Source: Actinomycetota bacterium (GTDB lineage Bacteria; Actinomycetota; Acidimicrobiia; Acidimicrobiales; Ilumatobacteraceae). From it: DNA of 17,185 bases. A program made the position numbers and the translations under genes. Below, in pieces: positions 6,433 through 14,350 of the stretch. Positions within the stretch are counted from its first letter, which is position 1. Every line of letters starts with the position of its first letter. The notes beneath the pieces are model-generated. The model saw only the letters and a list, made by a program, of their open reading frames with translations. It did not search any database and was not told the origin of the DNA. Location of the stretch: assembly GCA_009705865.1 (NCBI GenBank), contig WLSJ01000019.1, positions 1-17,185 of the forward strand. The letters run 5' to 3'.

Positions 6433-7512
6433 ATGGACACCACCGACCGGCGCACCACCCTTGTGGTTATTTTTGGTGGGCAATCAGCCGAACATGACGT
6501 CAGTTGTGTGACTGCAGCGCATGTCCTTCGTGCGGCGAACGCAAAGACCTATCGCACTGTGCCTGTTGGCATTGCCCGCGACGGCAGCTGGCACTTGCCA
6601 GACATGAGCGAACTGCCTAATGGCGGCATTGATCCTGCATCAGTGCCAACGCATCTGCTTGCAGCCGGAACCGTGACTACGTCAACAGTTCTTTCATTGT
6701 TGGCTGAAACTGGCCCCATCGTCGTCATGCCTCTTCTGCATGGACCACTCGGCGAGGACGGAACAATCCAGGGCCTCCTTGAAATGCTCGACTTGCCTTA
6801 TGTCGGGAGCGCTGTTCTAGCGAGCGCAGTCGCAATGGACAAAGGTGTATCGAAATCACTGTTTGCCAAAGCAGGTATTCCGCAAGCACGACATGTCACG
6901 TTGCGTGAAGACACCGTTACTCCAGATTCCTTGAACGACGTCGTTCTGTCTCTCGGCTTTCCGATGTTTGTGAAACCAGCCAACATGGGCTCGTCCGTTG
7001 GTGTGTCAAAGGCTCACGACTTACATGAACTGCAACAAGCAGTCGACCTAGCTGCCACGTACGACCAATGGATCGTGTGTGAAGAAGCAATATCGGGACG
7101 AGAAATTGAAGTGGCAGTCATCGGAAACCGTGCACCGCGTGCATCAGTTGCTGGTGAAATTACCCCGGGCAATGATTTCTACGACTATGAAGATAAGTAC
7201 GTCACCGATGCTGCAACCTTGAATATTCCTGCACGACTAACACCTGAACAATCTGACACTGTTCGTTCTTTAGCGATTGCTGCTTATGATGCCCTTCACT
7301 GTGAAGGAATGGCACGAGTTGACTTTTTCTTCGAGGAAAATGGACGTGGATTTCTCTGTAACGAAATCAACACGATTCCCGGGTTCACTCCGATATCGAT
7401 GTATCCGAAGTTATGGGCTGCAACTGGGCTTTCATACCCAGACCTCATCGATGAACTGATTGTTCATTCACTAGAGCGTCACGCACGCCGCAAGCGCAAT
7501 ACAGCGCACTAA
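6433..7512 (+). CDS. ddl: D-alanine--D-alanine ligase
   Basis: ATP-grasp ligase making D-Ala-D-Ala for peptidoglycan, the direct substrate of MurF next door. From ATG 6433 it has 359 residues, normal for the family. Motifs are IFGGQSAEHDVS with substrate-binding Glu20, LLHGPLGEDGTIQG (101-114), YVGSAVLASAVAMDK (123-137), the ATP-grasp loop FVKPANMGSSVGVSK (179-193), FYDYEDKY ending at Tyr256, and the Mg/substrate segment CNEINTIPGFTPIS (309-322). Tyr256 matches the Tyr of D-Ala-D-Ala ligases (E. coli DdlB Tyr216), so a D-lactate (vancomycin-resistance) ligase is not indicated. In-frame starts at GTG 6361 and ATG 6403 exist, but 6361 would run deep into murF and both add residues unlike family N-termini. 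The stop overlaps the LysM gene by 4 bp. Confidence 0.96.
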   Translation: MDTTDRRTTLVVIFGGQSAEHDVSCVTAAHVLRAANAKTYRTVPVGIARDGSWHLPDMSELPNGGIDPASVPTHLLAAGTVTTSTVLSLLAETGPIVVMPLLHGPLGEDGTIQGLLEMLDLPYVGSAVLASAVAMDKGVSKSLFAKAGIPQARHVTLREDTVTPDSLNDVVLSLGFPMFVKPANMGSSVGVSKAHDLHELQQAVDLAATYDQWIVCEEAISGREIEVAVIGNRAPRASVAGEITPGNDFYDYEDKYVTDAATLNIPARLTPEQSDTVRSLAIAAYDALHCEGMARVDFFFEENGRGFLCNEINTIPGFTPISMYPKLWAATGLSYPDLIDELIVHSLERHARRKRNTAH

Positions 7513-8156
7513 CTGCCAGAGGCAGGAATATTTATCACTTGCCCGACAAGCAGATTCTGACTGCTATCTGGCCAATTATTGGCTGTCAATAGCGCACCCA
7601 ACGTCACACAGAAATTCTTCTGAATCTTAAAGAACGAATCGTTTTTAGCGATGGTGTACGTACCAGCAGGTCGATTGTCGCATCCGGGCCCAACTGGTGC
7701 AGCCGGTGCGTTAGTGGCACCAGGAGTAGATGGGTTCGTCACAGTTGGCGCGTTCGGATCAACAGGAGCTACGACAGCTTGTGGCGGAATGCGCAACGTT
7801 TGACCAGGGTATGGAAACTGATTGGGCGTCACCATTCCGTTATACGCCAACAAAGTGGTGAGAGAGATTCCATACTTATTTGCAACGGCAAGTGGTGAAT
7901 CGCCCGCAACAACGGTGTACGTAGTTTCAGTTCCGACAGCGTTAGATGGCAACGTAGTCGTAGTGCCAGGCATGGTGCTTGCGACTGGCGGAATTGTCGC
8001 AAAGTTTGTAGGGGTCACATTGACCACGGTGGTGGCAACACCCAAAGTGTCTCCCCCACATGCGGCAAAACCAAAACCAGTCACCATGACAAGCGCCATC
8101 GCCATCGTTGTGGACTTCGATTTCGGAATGACGCGGTTCAGCAACACAATGAACAA
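7509..8156 (-). CDS. Secreted lipoprotein with two LysM domains
   Basis: Probable cell-surface protein that binds peptidoglycan through LysM repeats; no catalytic domain is visible. The N-terminus has basic residues then a hydrophobic stretch ending GFGFAACGG, a lipobox-like site with Cys33 as the lipidated residue. A Thr/Pro/Val-rich linker follows (about 40-78), then LysM 1 (about 79-124, TYTVVAGDSPLAVANKYG to GQTLRIP), a second Pro/Ala/Thr linker (125-165), and LysM 2 (about 166-211, GTYTIAKNDSFFKIQKNF to GQVINIP). Cys159 and Cys183 may form a disulphide around LysM 2. The start at 8156 is TTG with a weak AGG eight bases upstream; GTG 8147 would leave a shorter n-region. The gene lies after gltBD on the same strand but is separated from it by a GC-rich hairpin. 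It converges on ddl with a 4-bp overlap. Confidence 0.88.
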   Translation of the reverse strand: MFIVLLNRVIPKSKSTTMAMALVMVTGFGFAACGGDTLGVATTVVNVTPTNFATIPPVASTMPGTTTTLPSNAVGTETTYTVVAGDSPLAVANKYGISLTTLLAYNGMVTPNQFPYPGQTLRIPPQAVVAPVDPNAPTVTNPSTPGATNAPAAPVGPGCDNRPAGTYTIAKNDSFFKIQKNFCVTLGALLTANNWPDSSQNLLVGQVINIPASGS

Positions 8157-8181
8157 CAGTAGAGCCTGCGAGAGGCCAACT

Positions 8182-8201
8182 GGTGGCGCTTTGACGCCAC
8201 C
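8182..8201 (-). terminator. GC-rich hairpin directly after gltD, possible terminator
   Basis: A perfect 7-bp stem (GGTGGCG with CGCCACC) encloses a 6-nt loop and begins 4 nt past the gltD stop codon. No U-tract follows, as is common for actinobacterial terminators, so it could also act as an mRNA 3'-end stabiliser. It separates gltBD from the LysM lipoprotein gene. Confidence 0.55.
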
Positions 8202-8205
8202 TCTG

Positions 8206-9657
8206 TTACATCAATGGTCGCTCTGTGGGAAGTATCGGTGATGGGAGCGATGTTTCACCCATGAGATAGGTATCAACGCCAGCTGCGCATGCGCGACCTT
8301 CGGCTATTGCCCACACAATGAGGCTTTGCCCGCGGCCCATATCGCCTGCCACAAAGATGCCTGGGACGTTTGATTGATACTCGTTATTGCGGGCAATATT
8401 GCCACGCTCATCAAGCGCCACGCCCAACTGGTCTAGCCACGAGCCCTTGTCGGGGCCAACAAAGCCCATCGCAAGAAAGACAAGGTCCGCTGGAATCTCA
8501 GAATCGGTTCCTTCTTTTTTCGTGAATCGGCCATCAACCATTTCCACTTCATGGATCAACAATGCACGCACGTTTCCTTTTCCGTCATCAACAAACCGTT
8601 CGGTGTTGACGCTGAAGATGCGCTCTCCACCTTCTTCATGTGCGGACGATGTGCGATAAATCATGTTGTACTGCGGCCATGGGTTGCCAGCAGAACGAGT
8701 CTCTGGCGGACGAGCCATGATCTCAAGTTGAATCACTTGCTTTGCGCCTTGGCGTAACGCGGTTCCTAAACAGTCAGCGCCGGTATCGCCGCCACCAATA
8801 ATGACTACGTTCTTTCCCTTGGCATCTATCTGATGCGACACGTCGTCACCCTCTTGAATCTTGTTCGCCATTGGCAGATATTCCATTGCCTGGTACACAC
8901 CTGTAAGTTCACGGCCAGGAATCGGAAGATCGCGCCATGCTGTTGCCCCACATGCAAGAACAATCGCATCATGGGATGCACGAAGAATTTCCATGTCAAC
9001 AGAGCCGCCGACATCGGCGTTCGTACGAAACTCAGTTCCTTCTTCACGCATTTGTTCGAGACGACGATCAAGATGGCTCTTTTCCATTTTGAATTCCGGA
9101 ATTCCATAGCGCAACAGTCCGCCAATACGGTCCGCACGTTCAAGAACAACAACAGAGTGTCCGGCTCGAGTTAATTGTTGAGCGGTTGCAAGACCCGCAG
9201 GCCCACTTCCGATAACAGCAACGCGTTTCCCTGTCTGCAACGAAGGGATCTGCGGTGTGACCCATCCTTCAGCCCACGCGCGATCAATGATCGACACCTC
9301 CACTTGCTTGATATTGACGGGGTCTTGGTTGATTCCGAGCACACATGCTGATTCACACGGAGCAGGACACAAGCGTCCTGTGAACTCTGGAAAGTTGTTT
9401 GTTGCGTGAAGTCGTTCGATGGCGTCTTGCCAATGCTCGCGATACACCAAATCGTTCCAGTCCGGGATGAGGTTGCCGAGCGGGCAACCGTTGTTGCAGA
9501 ACGGAATACCGCAATCCATGCAACGACCAGCTTGACTCTTCAAAATCTCGCCATCAAACGGTTCGTACACTTCTTTCCAGTCCTTCAAACGAAGTTCAAC
9601 TGGTCGACGCGTAGGACCGCTGCGTCCCCATTTTAGAAATCCTGTTGTCTCACCCAC
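8206..9657 (-). CDS. gltD: Glutamate synthase (NADPH), small (beta) subunit
   Basis: FAD- and Fe-S-containing subunit that takes electrons from NADPH and passes them to GltB for reductive glutamate synthesis. The 483 residues are normal for the family. The N-terminal cluster domain has CMDCGIPFCNNGCP (Cys46, 49, 54, 58) and CPAPCESAC (Cys97, 101, 105). The FAD-binding fingerprint is VAVIGSGPAGLATA (147-160), with GGLLRYGIPEFKM after it; the NADPH site is VVIIGGGDTGADC (284-296). A late GIFVAGDMGRGQSLIVWAI segment closes the FAD site. The start is GTG 9657, giving MGETTGFLKWGR, and lies inside the last codons of gltB, so the pair is translationally coupled. A perfect GGAGG precedes it. A GC-rich hairpin follows the stop. 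Confidence 0.97.
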   Translation of the reverse strand: MGETTGFLKWGRSGPTRRPVELRLKDWKEVYEPFDGEILKSQAGRCMDCGIPFCNNGCPLGNLIPDWNDLVYREHWQDAIERLHATNNFPEFTGRLCPAPCESACVLGINQDPVNIKQVEVSIIDRAWAEGWVTPQIPSLQTGKRVAVIGSGPAGLATAQQLTRAGHSVVVLERADRIGGLLRYGIPEFKMEKSHLDRRLEQMREEGTEFRTNADVGGSVDMEILRASHDAIVLACGATAWRDLPIPGRELTGVYQAMEYLPMANKIQEGDDVSHQIDAKGKNVVIIGGGDTGADCLGTALRQGAKQVIQLEIMARPPETRSAGNPWPQYNMIYRTSSAHEEGGERIFSVNTERFVDDGKGNVRALLIHEVEMVDGRFTKKEGTDSEIPADLVFLAMGFVGPDKGSWLDQLGVALDERGNIARNNEYQSNVPGIFVAGDMGRGQSLIVWAIAEGRACAAGVDTYLMGETSLPSPILPTERPLM

Positions 9658-12600
9658 GGGCAGCCTCCATCACTCGATCGGACGTTTCTTGTTCTGTGAG
9701 ACCATCAGCTTTTGCAGACGCCATCACAGAGAGCACCAACTTGTAGTCACGCGGCATCACCTTGCGGAAATGAGTGACTTCAGTGTCAAAGTCTTTCAAG
9801 ACTCGCTCAGCAACAGCTGAACCAGTGAATTCGAAGTGGCGCGCAATAGTTGTACGCAACCATTCGGCATCGATGCCTGTGACTGTCTCAAGTTCCACCA
9901 TCTCGTAGTTCACTTTTCCAGAGAATTCATTTTTCGGGTCATAGACATACGCAATACCGCCAGACATTCCCGCTGCAAAGTTGCGCCCAGTAGCTCCAAG
10001 CACAACAACGTTGCCACCTGTCATGTATTCACATCCGTGGTCACCAACGCCTTCAACAACTGCTGTTGCACCTGAGTTACGAACACAGAAGCGCTCGCCC
10101 ACCATGCCGCGAATAAAAATCTCGCCGCCTGTGGCGCCATAGCCAATGACGTTGCCAGCAATCACATTGTCTTCGGCCACGAACGGAGAATCACGATGCG
10201 GGTGCAGCACAATGCGGCCACCAGATAATCCCTTGCCTAGATAGTCATTGCTGTCTCCTTCGAGACGCATGTCAACGCCTGACGGCACGAATGCGCCAAA
10301 GCTTTGGCCGGCAGAGCCAGTGAAGTTGACGGTGATGGTGCCATCTGGCAAACCGTCGCCTCCCCACTTCTTTGTGATCTCGTATCCGAGCATTGTTCCG
10401 ACCGTGCGGTTGACGTTACGAATAGGCAACGAGATAGACACCGGTGTGGCATCAGCAAGTGCTGCCTTCGACAATGCGATTAGTTGATTATCGAGAGCAT
10501 CGGCAAGACCGTGATCTTGTGCAACAGACATGAACGGAGTTGATGAATACGGGTTCTGTGGAACTACGAGCATCGGGGAAATGTCGAGGCCTTGTGCCTT
10601 CCAATGGTTCACAGCCTTCTCAGCATCAATCAGTTCAACATGACCAACAGCTTCTTTCAGAGTGCGGAAACCAAGTTCAGCCAAATATTCGCGTACTTCT
10701 TGTGCGATGTATTCAAAGAAGTTGACAACAAACTCAGGCTTACCATTGAACCGTTTACGCAACTCAGGATTCTGCGTAGCGATTCCTACGGGACACGTAT
10801 CTAAGTGACATGCACGCATCATGATGCATCCGCTCACCACAAGAGGAGCCGTGGCAAAACCAAATTCCTCTGCGCCAAGCAGTGTTGCAATGATGACATC
10901 GCGGCCAGTTTTCATTTGTCCGTCTGCCTGCACCACAATGCGGTCACGCAACCCGTTCAACATCAGCGTTTGTTGCGCTTCAGCAAGACCAAGTTCCCAT
11001 GGGGCTCCTGCATGCTTCAACGATGTCAATGGCGATGCGCCTGTTCCGCCATCGTGACCAGAGATCAACACAACATCTGCTTTGGCTTTACTGACTCCGG
11101 CTGCAACAGTTCCGATACCGACTTCAGCTACCAACTTCACATGGACGCGAGCCAACGGGTTTGCGTTCTTCAAGTCATGAATTAGTTGCTTCAAGTCTTC
11201 GATGGAATAAATGTCATGGTGAGGAGGCGGACTGATGAGTCCTACTCCAGGAGTTGAATGACGAGTCTTTGCAACCCACGGGTACACCTTGTAGCCAGGC
11301 AACTGCCCGCCTTCGCCCGGCTTTGCACCTTGAGCCATTTTGATTTGCAAGTCATCGGCATTCACCAAATATTCGCTTGTAACACCGAAACGACCAGAGG
11401 CCACTTGCTTGATAGAAGAACGCTTCGAGTCACCGTTTGCCATTGGAACAAACCGCTCAGGGTCTTCTCCGCCTTCACCGGTATTGCTCTTTGCACCCAA
11501 TCGGTTCATTGCAATCGCCAAGTTCTCGTGTGCCTCAGCAGAAATTGAGCCATAACTCATCGCGCCAGTAGAGAACCGCTTCACGATTTCTGACACTGGT
11601 TCGACTTCGTCAATGGAGATTGACGCGCGGTCACCCGTGCGTAAATGAAACAACCCACGCAGTGTTGCTAAACGCTCTGACTGGTCATCAACATCGCGTG
11701 TGTATTGCTTAAAGACGTCATAGCGACCTGCGCGCGTTGCATGCTGCAAGCGGTACACGGTCTCTGGATTAAAGAGGTGGTATTCCCCTTCACGACGCCA
11801 CTGGTATTCGCCACCTAGTTCAATGCGACGATGTGCGCGAAGATCAGGACGCGTTGGGTGCGCCAATGCGTGACGCGTTGCAACTTCAGCTGCAATTTCA
11901 TCAAGGCCGATGCCACCCAAACGCGACACGGTGCCGGTGAAGAATTCATTCACCAATTCAGTCGACAAACCAATTGCTTCGAAGATCTGAGCACCTGTGT
12001 ATGACGCAACAGTTGATACGCCCATCTTCGACATCACTTTCAAAACGCCCTTGCCAGATGCCTTGATGTAATTCTTCACTGCCTTCAATGGGTCCATCGA
12101 CCCGAGCAAGTACATGTCATTAGAAATGATGTTCTCAACTGTTTCGAATGCAAGGTATGGGTTAATTGCACCTGCGCCAAAGCCAACCAACAACGCCATG
12201 TGGTGCACTTCACGCGCATCGCCACATTCAACGACCATGCCGACTTGTGTGCGGCGCTTTTCACGAATGAGGTGGTGATGCACAGCACTGGTCAGCAACA
12301 GCGACGGAATTGGCGCAAACACTTCGTCAGAGTTTCTATCTGACAACACAATGATGCGTGCACCATTGATGATTGCTTCTGTCACTTCAGCACGAACATC
12401 GTCAAGTGCAGAACGCAAGCCCGCGCCACCATCTGCAACGCGATACAAGCCACTGATCACTACAGCGGCAAGGTGCGGATGCGTGTTGTCATCATTGATG
12501 TGAATGATCTTTGCAAGATCATCGTTATCAATAATCGGGAACGGCAAAACAAGTTGACGACAACTATCTGGCCCAGGAGCCAGCAAGTTTGCTTCTGGCC

Positions 12601-14209
12601 CAACGCTTGTTCCGATAGCCGTAACAACTTCTTCACGAATGGCGTCAAGCGGCGGGTTCGTCACTTGGGCAAACAACTGCTGGAAGTAATCAAACAACAG
12701 GCGGGAACGGTCAGACAGGACTGCAATCGGAGTATCGGTGCCCATTGAACCAAGGGGCTCTGTTCCGGTACGTGCAGTTGGAGCAAGGATGACTTTGAGT
12801 TCTTCTTCGGTGTAGCCAAACATCTGCTGACGGCGTGTCACGCTGTCATTGCTGTACACCACATGCTCGCGAGCGGGCAGCGATGACAATTCAGTCAGTC
12901 CCTCTGTCAACCACTTCTCATACGGGTGCTGCGCAGCTAAGTCAGTTTTGATTTCTTCATCATCAACAATGCGACCAAGCGAAGTATCAACAAGGAACAT
13001 CTTTCCTGGTTGCAAACGACCCTTGCGAATAACGCGAGAAGGTTCAATATCAAGAACGCCGGCTTCAGATGCCAGAACTACAAGGTCATCACTGGTCACC
13101 CAATAACGCCCAGGACGCAATCCGTTGCGGTCAAGAACTGCACCAATCAATGTCCCGTCTGTGAATGCGATATCAGCTGGGCCATCCCATGGTTCCATCA
13201 ACGATGAATGGAAACGGTAAAACGCGCGCCGTGCTGGGTCCATGTTTTCGTTGTTTTCCCACGCCTCAGGAATCATCATTAACAACGCATGCGGCAACGT
13301 ACGACCAGACAGATGCAGCAGTTCCAACACTTCGTCGAAGCTTGCAGAGTCGCTCATGTCAGGTGAGCAAATTGGGAATGCTCGCTCGAGACCAGGAATC
13401 ATGTCGCTATCAAGTAATGCTTCGCGCGTTGCCATCCAGTTGCGGTTGCCCTGCACCGTGTTGATTTCACCGTTATGTGCGATGTATCGATACGGGTGAG
13501 CAAGCGGCCACGACGGAAATGTGTTTGTCGAGAAACGGCTGTGCACCAAAGCAAGGCACGATTCCATGCGCTCATCCCACAAGTCAGGAAAGAAGTCGCC
13601 AAGTTCCGGAGTCGTGAACATTCCCTTGTACACCAACGTGCGTGACGACAGAGATGAGAAGTACGTACGTATGTCGCCCACAAGTACAGATTCAATGCGC
13701 TTACGTGGAACAAAAATCTTGCGATCAAGGTCTATGCCTTGTGCGCCAGCTGGGTCATCAACAAAGAACTGACGAATGATTGGCATCATCGCGCGGGCAG
13801 ATGCACCGAGGCAATCGGGGTTGTTCGGCACGTCGCGCCAACCCAATGGTCGCAGTCCCTCTTCCGACATGATTTTTTCAACAGTTGCCATTGCAGTTGC
13901 AGCTCGTGTTGGGTCAGCTGGCAAGAACACCACACCGGCTGCGTATGCGCCAGCTACTGGAAGTGAAAAATCTACGACTGCTCGCAAGAACGCATCGGGA
14001 ACTTGTATCAAGATTCCTGCGCCATCGCCTGTGTCTGCTTCTGCCCCAGTTGCACCGCGGTGTTCCATGTTGCACAGCGCAGTGATACCAAGAGTCACAA
14101 TCTCGCGACTGCGTACACCTTTGATGTTTGCCACAAACGACACACCACACGCGTCATGTTCAAAGCGTGGGTCATACAAGCCGTGGGCAAGAGGAAGGTC
14201 TGGGTTCAT
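9650..14209 (-). CDS. gltB: Glutamate synthase (NADPH), large (alpha) subunit
   Basis: Ammonia-assimilation enzyme: an N-terminal glutaminase releases ammonia, which is channelled to an FMN site where 2-oxoglutarate is aminated to glutamate. The 1519 residues match the family. A short propeptide (1-20) precedes the Ntn-type nucleophile Cys21 in FEHDACGVSF, and the class-II amidotransferase domain includes HNGEINTVQGN. The FMN-synthase domain contains TGEGGEDPERF, GAKPGEGGQLPG, HDGGTGASP and the 3Fe-4S cysteines 1128, 1134 and 1139 (CIMMRACHLDTCP). The GXGXG structural repeat domain occupies roughly the last 230 residues (for example GKGLSGGRI, YGATGGEIFIRG, GMSGGIAYVYD). The ATG at 14209 has AAGGA ten bases upstream. 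The 141-bp leader is unusually structured. gltD overlaps the end by 8 bp. No frameshift is seen. Confidence 0.98.
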   Translation of the reverse strand: MNPDLPLAHGLYDPRFEHDACGVSFVANIKGVRSREIVTLGITALCNMEHRGATGAEADTGDGAGILIQVPDAFLRAVVDFSLPVAGAYAAGVVFLPADPTRAATAMATVEKIMSEEGLRPLGWRDVPNNPDCLGASARAMMPIIRQFFVDDPAGAQGIDLDRKIFVPRKRIESVLVGDIRTYFSSLSSRTLVYKGMFTTPELGDFFPDLWDERMESCLALVHSRFSTNTFPSWPLAHPYRYIAHNGEINTVQGNRNWMATREALLDSDMIPGLERAFPICSPDMSDSASFDEVLELLHLSGRTLPHALLMMIPEAWENNENMDPARRAFYRFHSSLMEPWDGPADIAFTDGTLIGAVLDRNGLRPGRYWVTSDDLVVLASEAGVLDIEPSRVIRKGRLQPGKMFLVDTSLGRIVDDEEIKTDLAAQHPYEKWLTEGLTELSSLPAREHVVYSNDSVTRRQQMFGYTEEELKVILAPTARTGTEPLGSMGTDTPIAVLSDRSRLLFDYFQQLFAQVTNPPLDAIREEVVTAIGTSVGPEANLLAPGPDSCRQLVLPFPIIDNDDLAKIIHINDDNTHPHLAAVVISGLYRVADGGAGLRSALDDVRAEVTEAIINGARIIVLSDRNSDEVFAPIPSLLLTSAVHHHLIREKRRTQVGMVVECGDAREVHHMALLVGFGAGAINPYLAFETVENIISNDMYLLGSMDPLKAVKNYIKASGKGVLKVMSKMGVSTVASYTGAQIFEAIGLSTELVNEFFTGTVSRLGGIGLDEIAAEVATRHALAHPTRPDLRAHRRIELGGEYQWRREGEYHLFNPETVYRLQHATRAGRYDVFKQYTRDVDDQSERLATLRGLFHLRTGDRASISIDEVEPVSEIVKRFSTGAMSYGSISAEAHENLAIAMNRLGAKSNTGEGGEDPERFVPMANGDSKRSSIKQVASGRFGVTSEYLVNADDLQIKMAQGAKPGEGGQLPGYKVYPWVAKTRHSTPGVGLISPPPHHDIYSIEDLKQLIHDLKNANPLARVHVKLVAEVGIGTVAAGVSKAKADVVLISGHDGGTGASPLTSLKHAGAPWELGLAEAQQTLMLNGLRDRIVVQADGQMKTGRDVIIATLLGAEEFGFATAPLVVSGCIMMRACHLDTCPVGIATQNPELRKRFNGKPEFVVNFFEYIAQEVREYLAELGFRTLKEAVGHVELIDAEKAVNHWKAQGLDISPMLVVPQNPYSSTPFMSVAQDHGLADALDNQLIALSKAALADATPVSISLPIRNVNRTVGTMLGYEITKKWGGDGLPDGTITVNFTGSAGQSFGAFVPSGVDMRLEGDSNDYLGKGLSGGRIVLHPHRDSPFVAEDNVIAGNVIGYGATGGEIFIRGMVGERFCVRNSGATAVVEGVGDHGCEYMTGGNVVVLGATGRNFAAGMSGGIAYVYDPKNEFSGKVNYEMVELETVTGIDAEWLRTTIARHFEFTGSAVAERVLKDFDTEVTHFRKVMPRDYKLVLSVMASAKADGLTEQETSDRVMEAARG
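9664..9668 (-). promoter_or_regulatory. Ribosome binding site of gltD inside gltB
   Basis: GGAGG lies 6 nt before the GTG at 9657 and within the last codons of gltB. It fixes the gltD start at that GTG, with an 8-bp overlap of the two genes, and implies coupled 1:1 translation of the two subunits. Most other starts in the window lack so strong a site. Confidence 0.8.
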
Positions 14210-14231
14210 AAGCGTTATGTCCTTACAGGAA

Positions 14232-14245
14232 CCGTGCAGGCACGG
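14232..14245. repeat. Inverted repeat CCGTGC-AG-GCACGG in gltB leader
   Basis: A perfect 6-bp dyad with a 2-bp centre, 22 bp upstream of the gltB ATG. The near-zero loop makes it better suited to a dimeric regulator than to an RNA hairpin. The regulator is unknown. Confidence 0.55.
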
Positions 14246-14246
14246 C

Positions 14247-14268
14247 GGAGAATCAAAATGTGTTCTCC
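14247..14268. repeat. Hairpin-forming inverted repeat in gltB leader
   Basis: Arms GGAGAA and TTCTCC enclose a 10-nt AT-rich loop. It directly abuts the shorter dyad at 14232-14245 and overlaps an imperfect palindrome centred on CCCGGG, so alternative pairings are possible. There is no U-tract, so it is not a standard terminator. Confidence 0.5.
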
Positions 14269-14299
14269 CGGGACAACGCTGGCCCGAGCAGAGTCAAGA

Positions 14300-14326
14300 C
14301 TACCGAGCCAGACGGCCCCTCACCAA
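14300..14326 (-). CDS. Possible 8-codon leader ORF before gltB
   Basis: TTG 14326 (or GTG 14323) opens an ORF of at most eight codons ending in TAG, encoding (M)VRGRLAR. A perfect GGAGG lies at 14335-14339, eight bases before the TTG, one of the two best ribosome-binding sites in the window. The ORF is followed by the leader hairpins, as in leader-peptide control, but the codons show no Glu or Gln run. If the GATAAT at 14341-14346 is the promoter, initiation near 14334 would leave the GGAGG out of the mRNA; it would be included only in read-through from the upstream gene. This is a speculative call. Confidence 0.25.
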   Translation of the reverse strand: MVRGRLAR

Positions 14327-14350
14327 GGGATTTACCTCCGATTATCAGAC

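Larger units (their letters stand above)
14210..14350 (-). promoter_or_regulatory. gltB leader / intergenic control region
   Basis: This is the longest non-coding stretch on the gltB side, at 141 bp. In the direction of transcription it holds GATAAT (14341-14346, a -10 lookalike right after the upstream gene's stop), GGAGG (14335-14339), a possible 8-codon ORF, a direct repeat of CCGAGC on the plus strand (14284-14289 and 14303-14308, 19 bp apart), an imperfect 16-bp palindrome around CCCGGG (14262-14277), a 6-bp hairpin (14247-14268), a tight inverted repeat (14232-14245) and AAGGA (14220-14224). No named riboswitch was recognised; the glnA-type glutamine riboswitch was considered and its conserved core was not found. 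Confidence 0.5.

Noticed and set aside
6433..7512. Vancomycin-resistance-type D-Ala-D-Lac ligase
   Set aside because: The Tyr equivalent to E. coli DdlB Tyr216 is present in FYDYEDKY, and no vanH- or vanX-like gene is adjacent.
14292..14297. TTGACT on the minus strand as a -35 for gltB
   Set aside because: No acceptable -10 hexamer lies 16-18 bp downstream.
14317..14329. CCCT/AGGG stem after the small membrane protein gene as a terminator
   Set aside because: Only 4 bp of stem, no T-tract, and it overlaps the possible leader ORF; too weak to call.
14210..14350. Glutamine (glnA-type) riboswitch before gltB
   Set aside because: The conserved core of that riboswitch as I remember it could not be matched; a covariance-model search would settle it.
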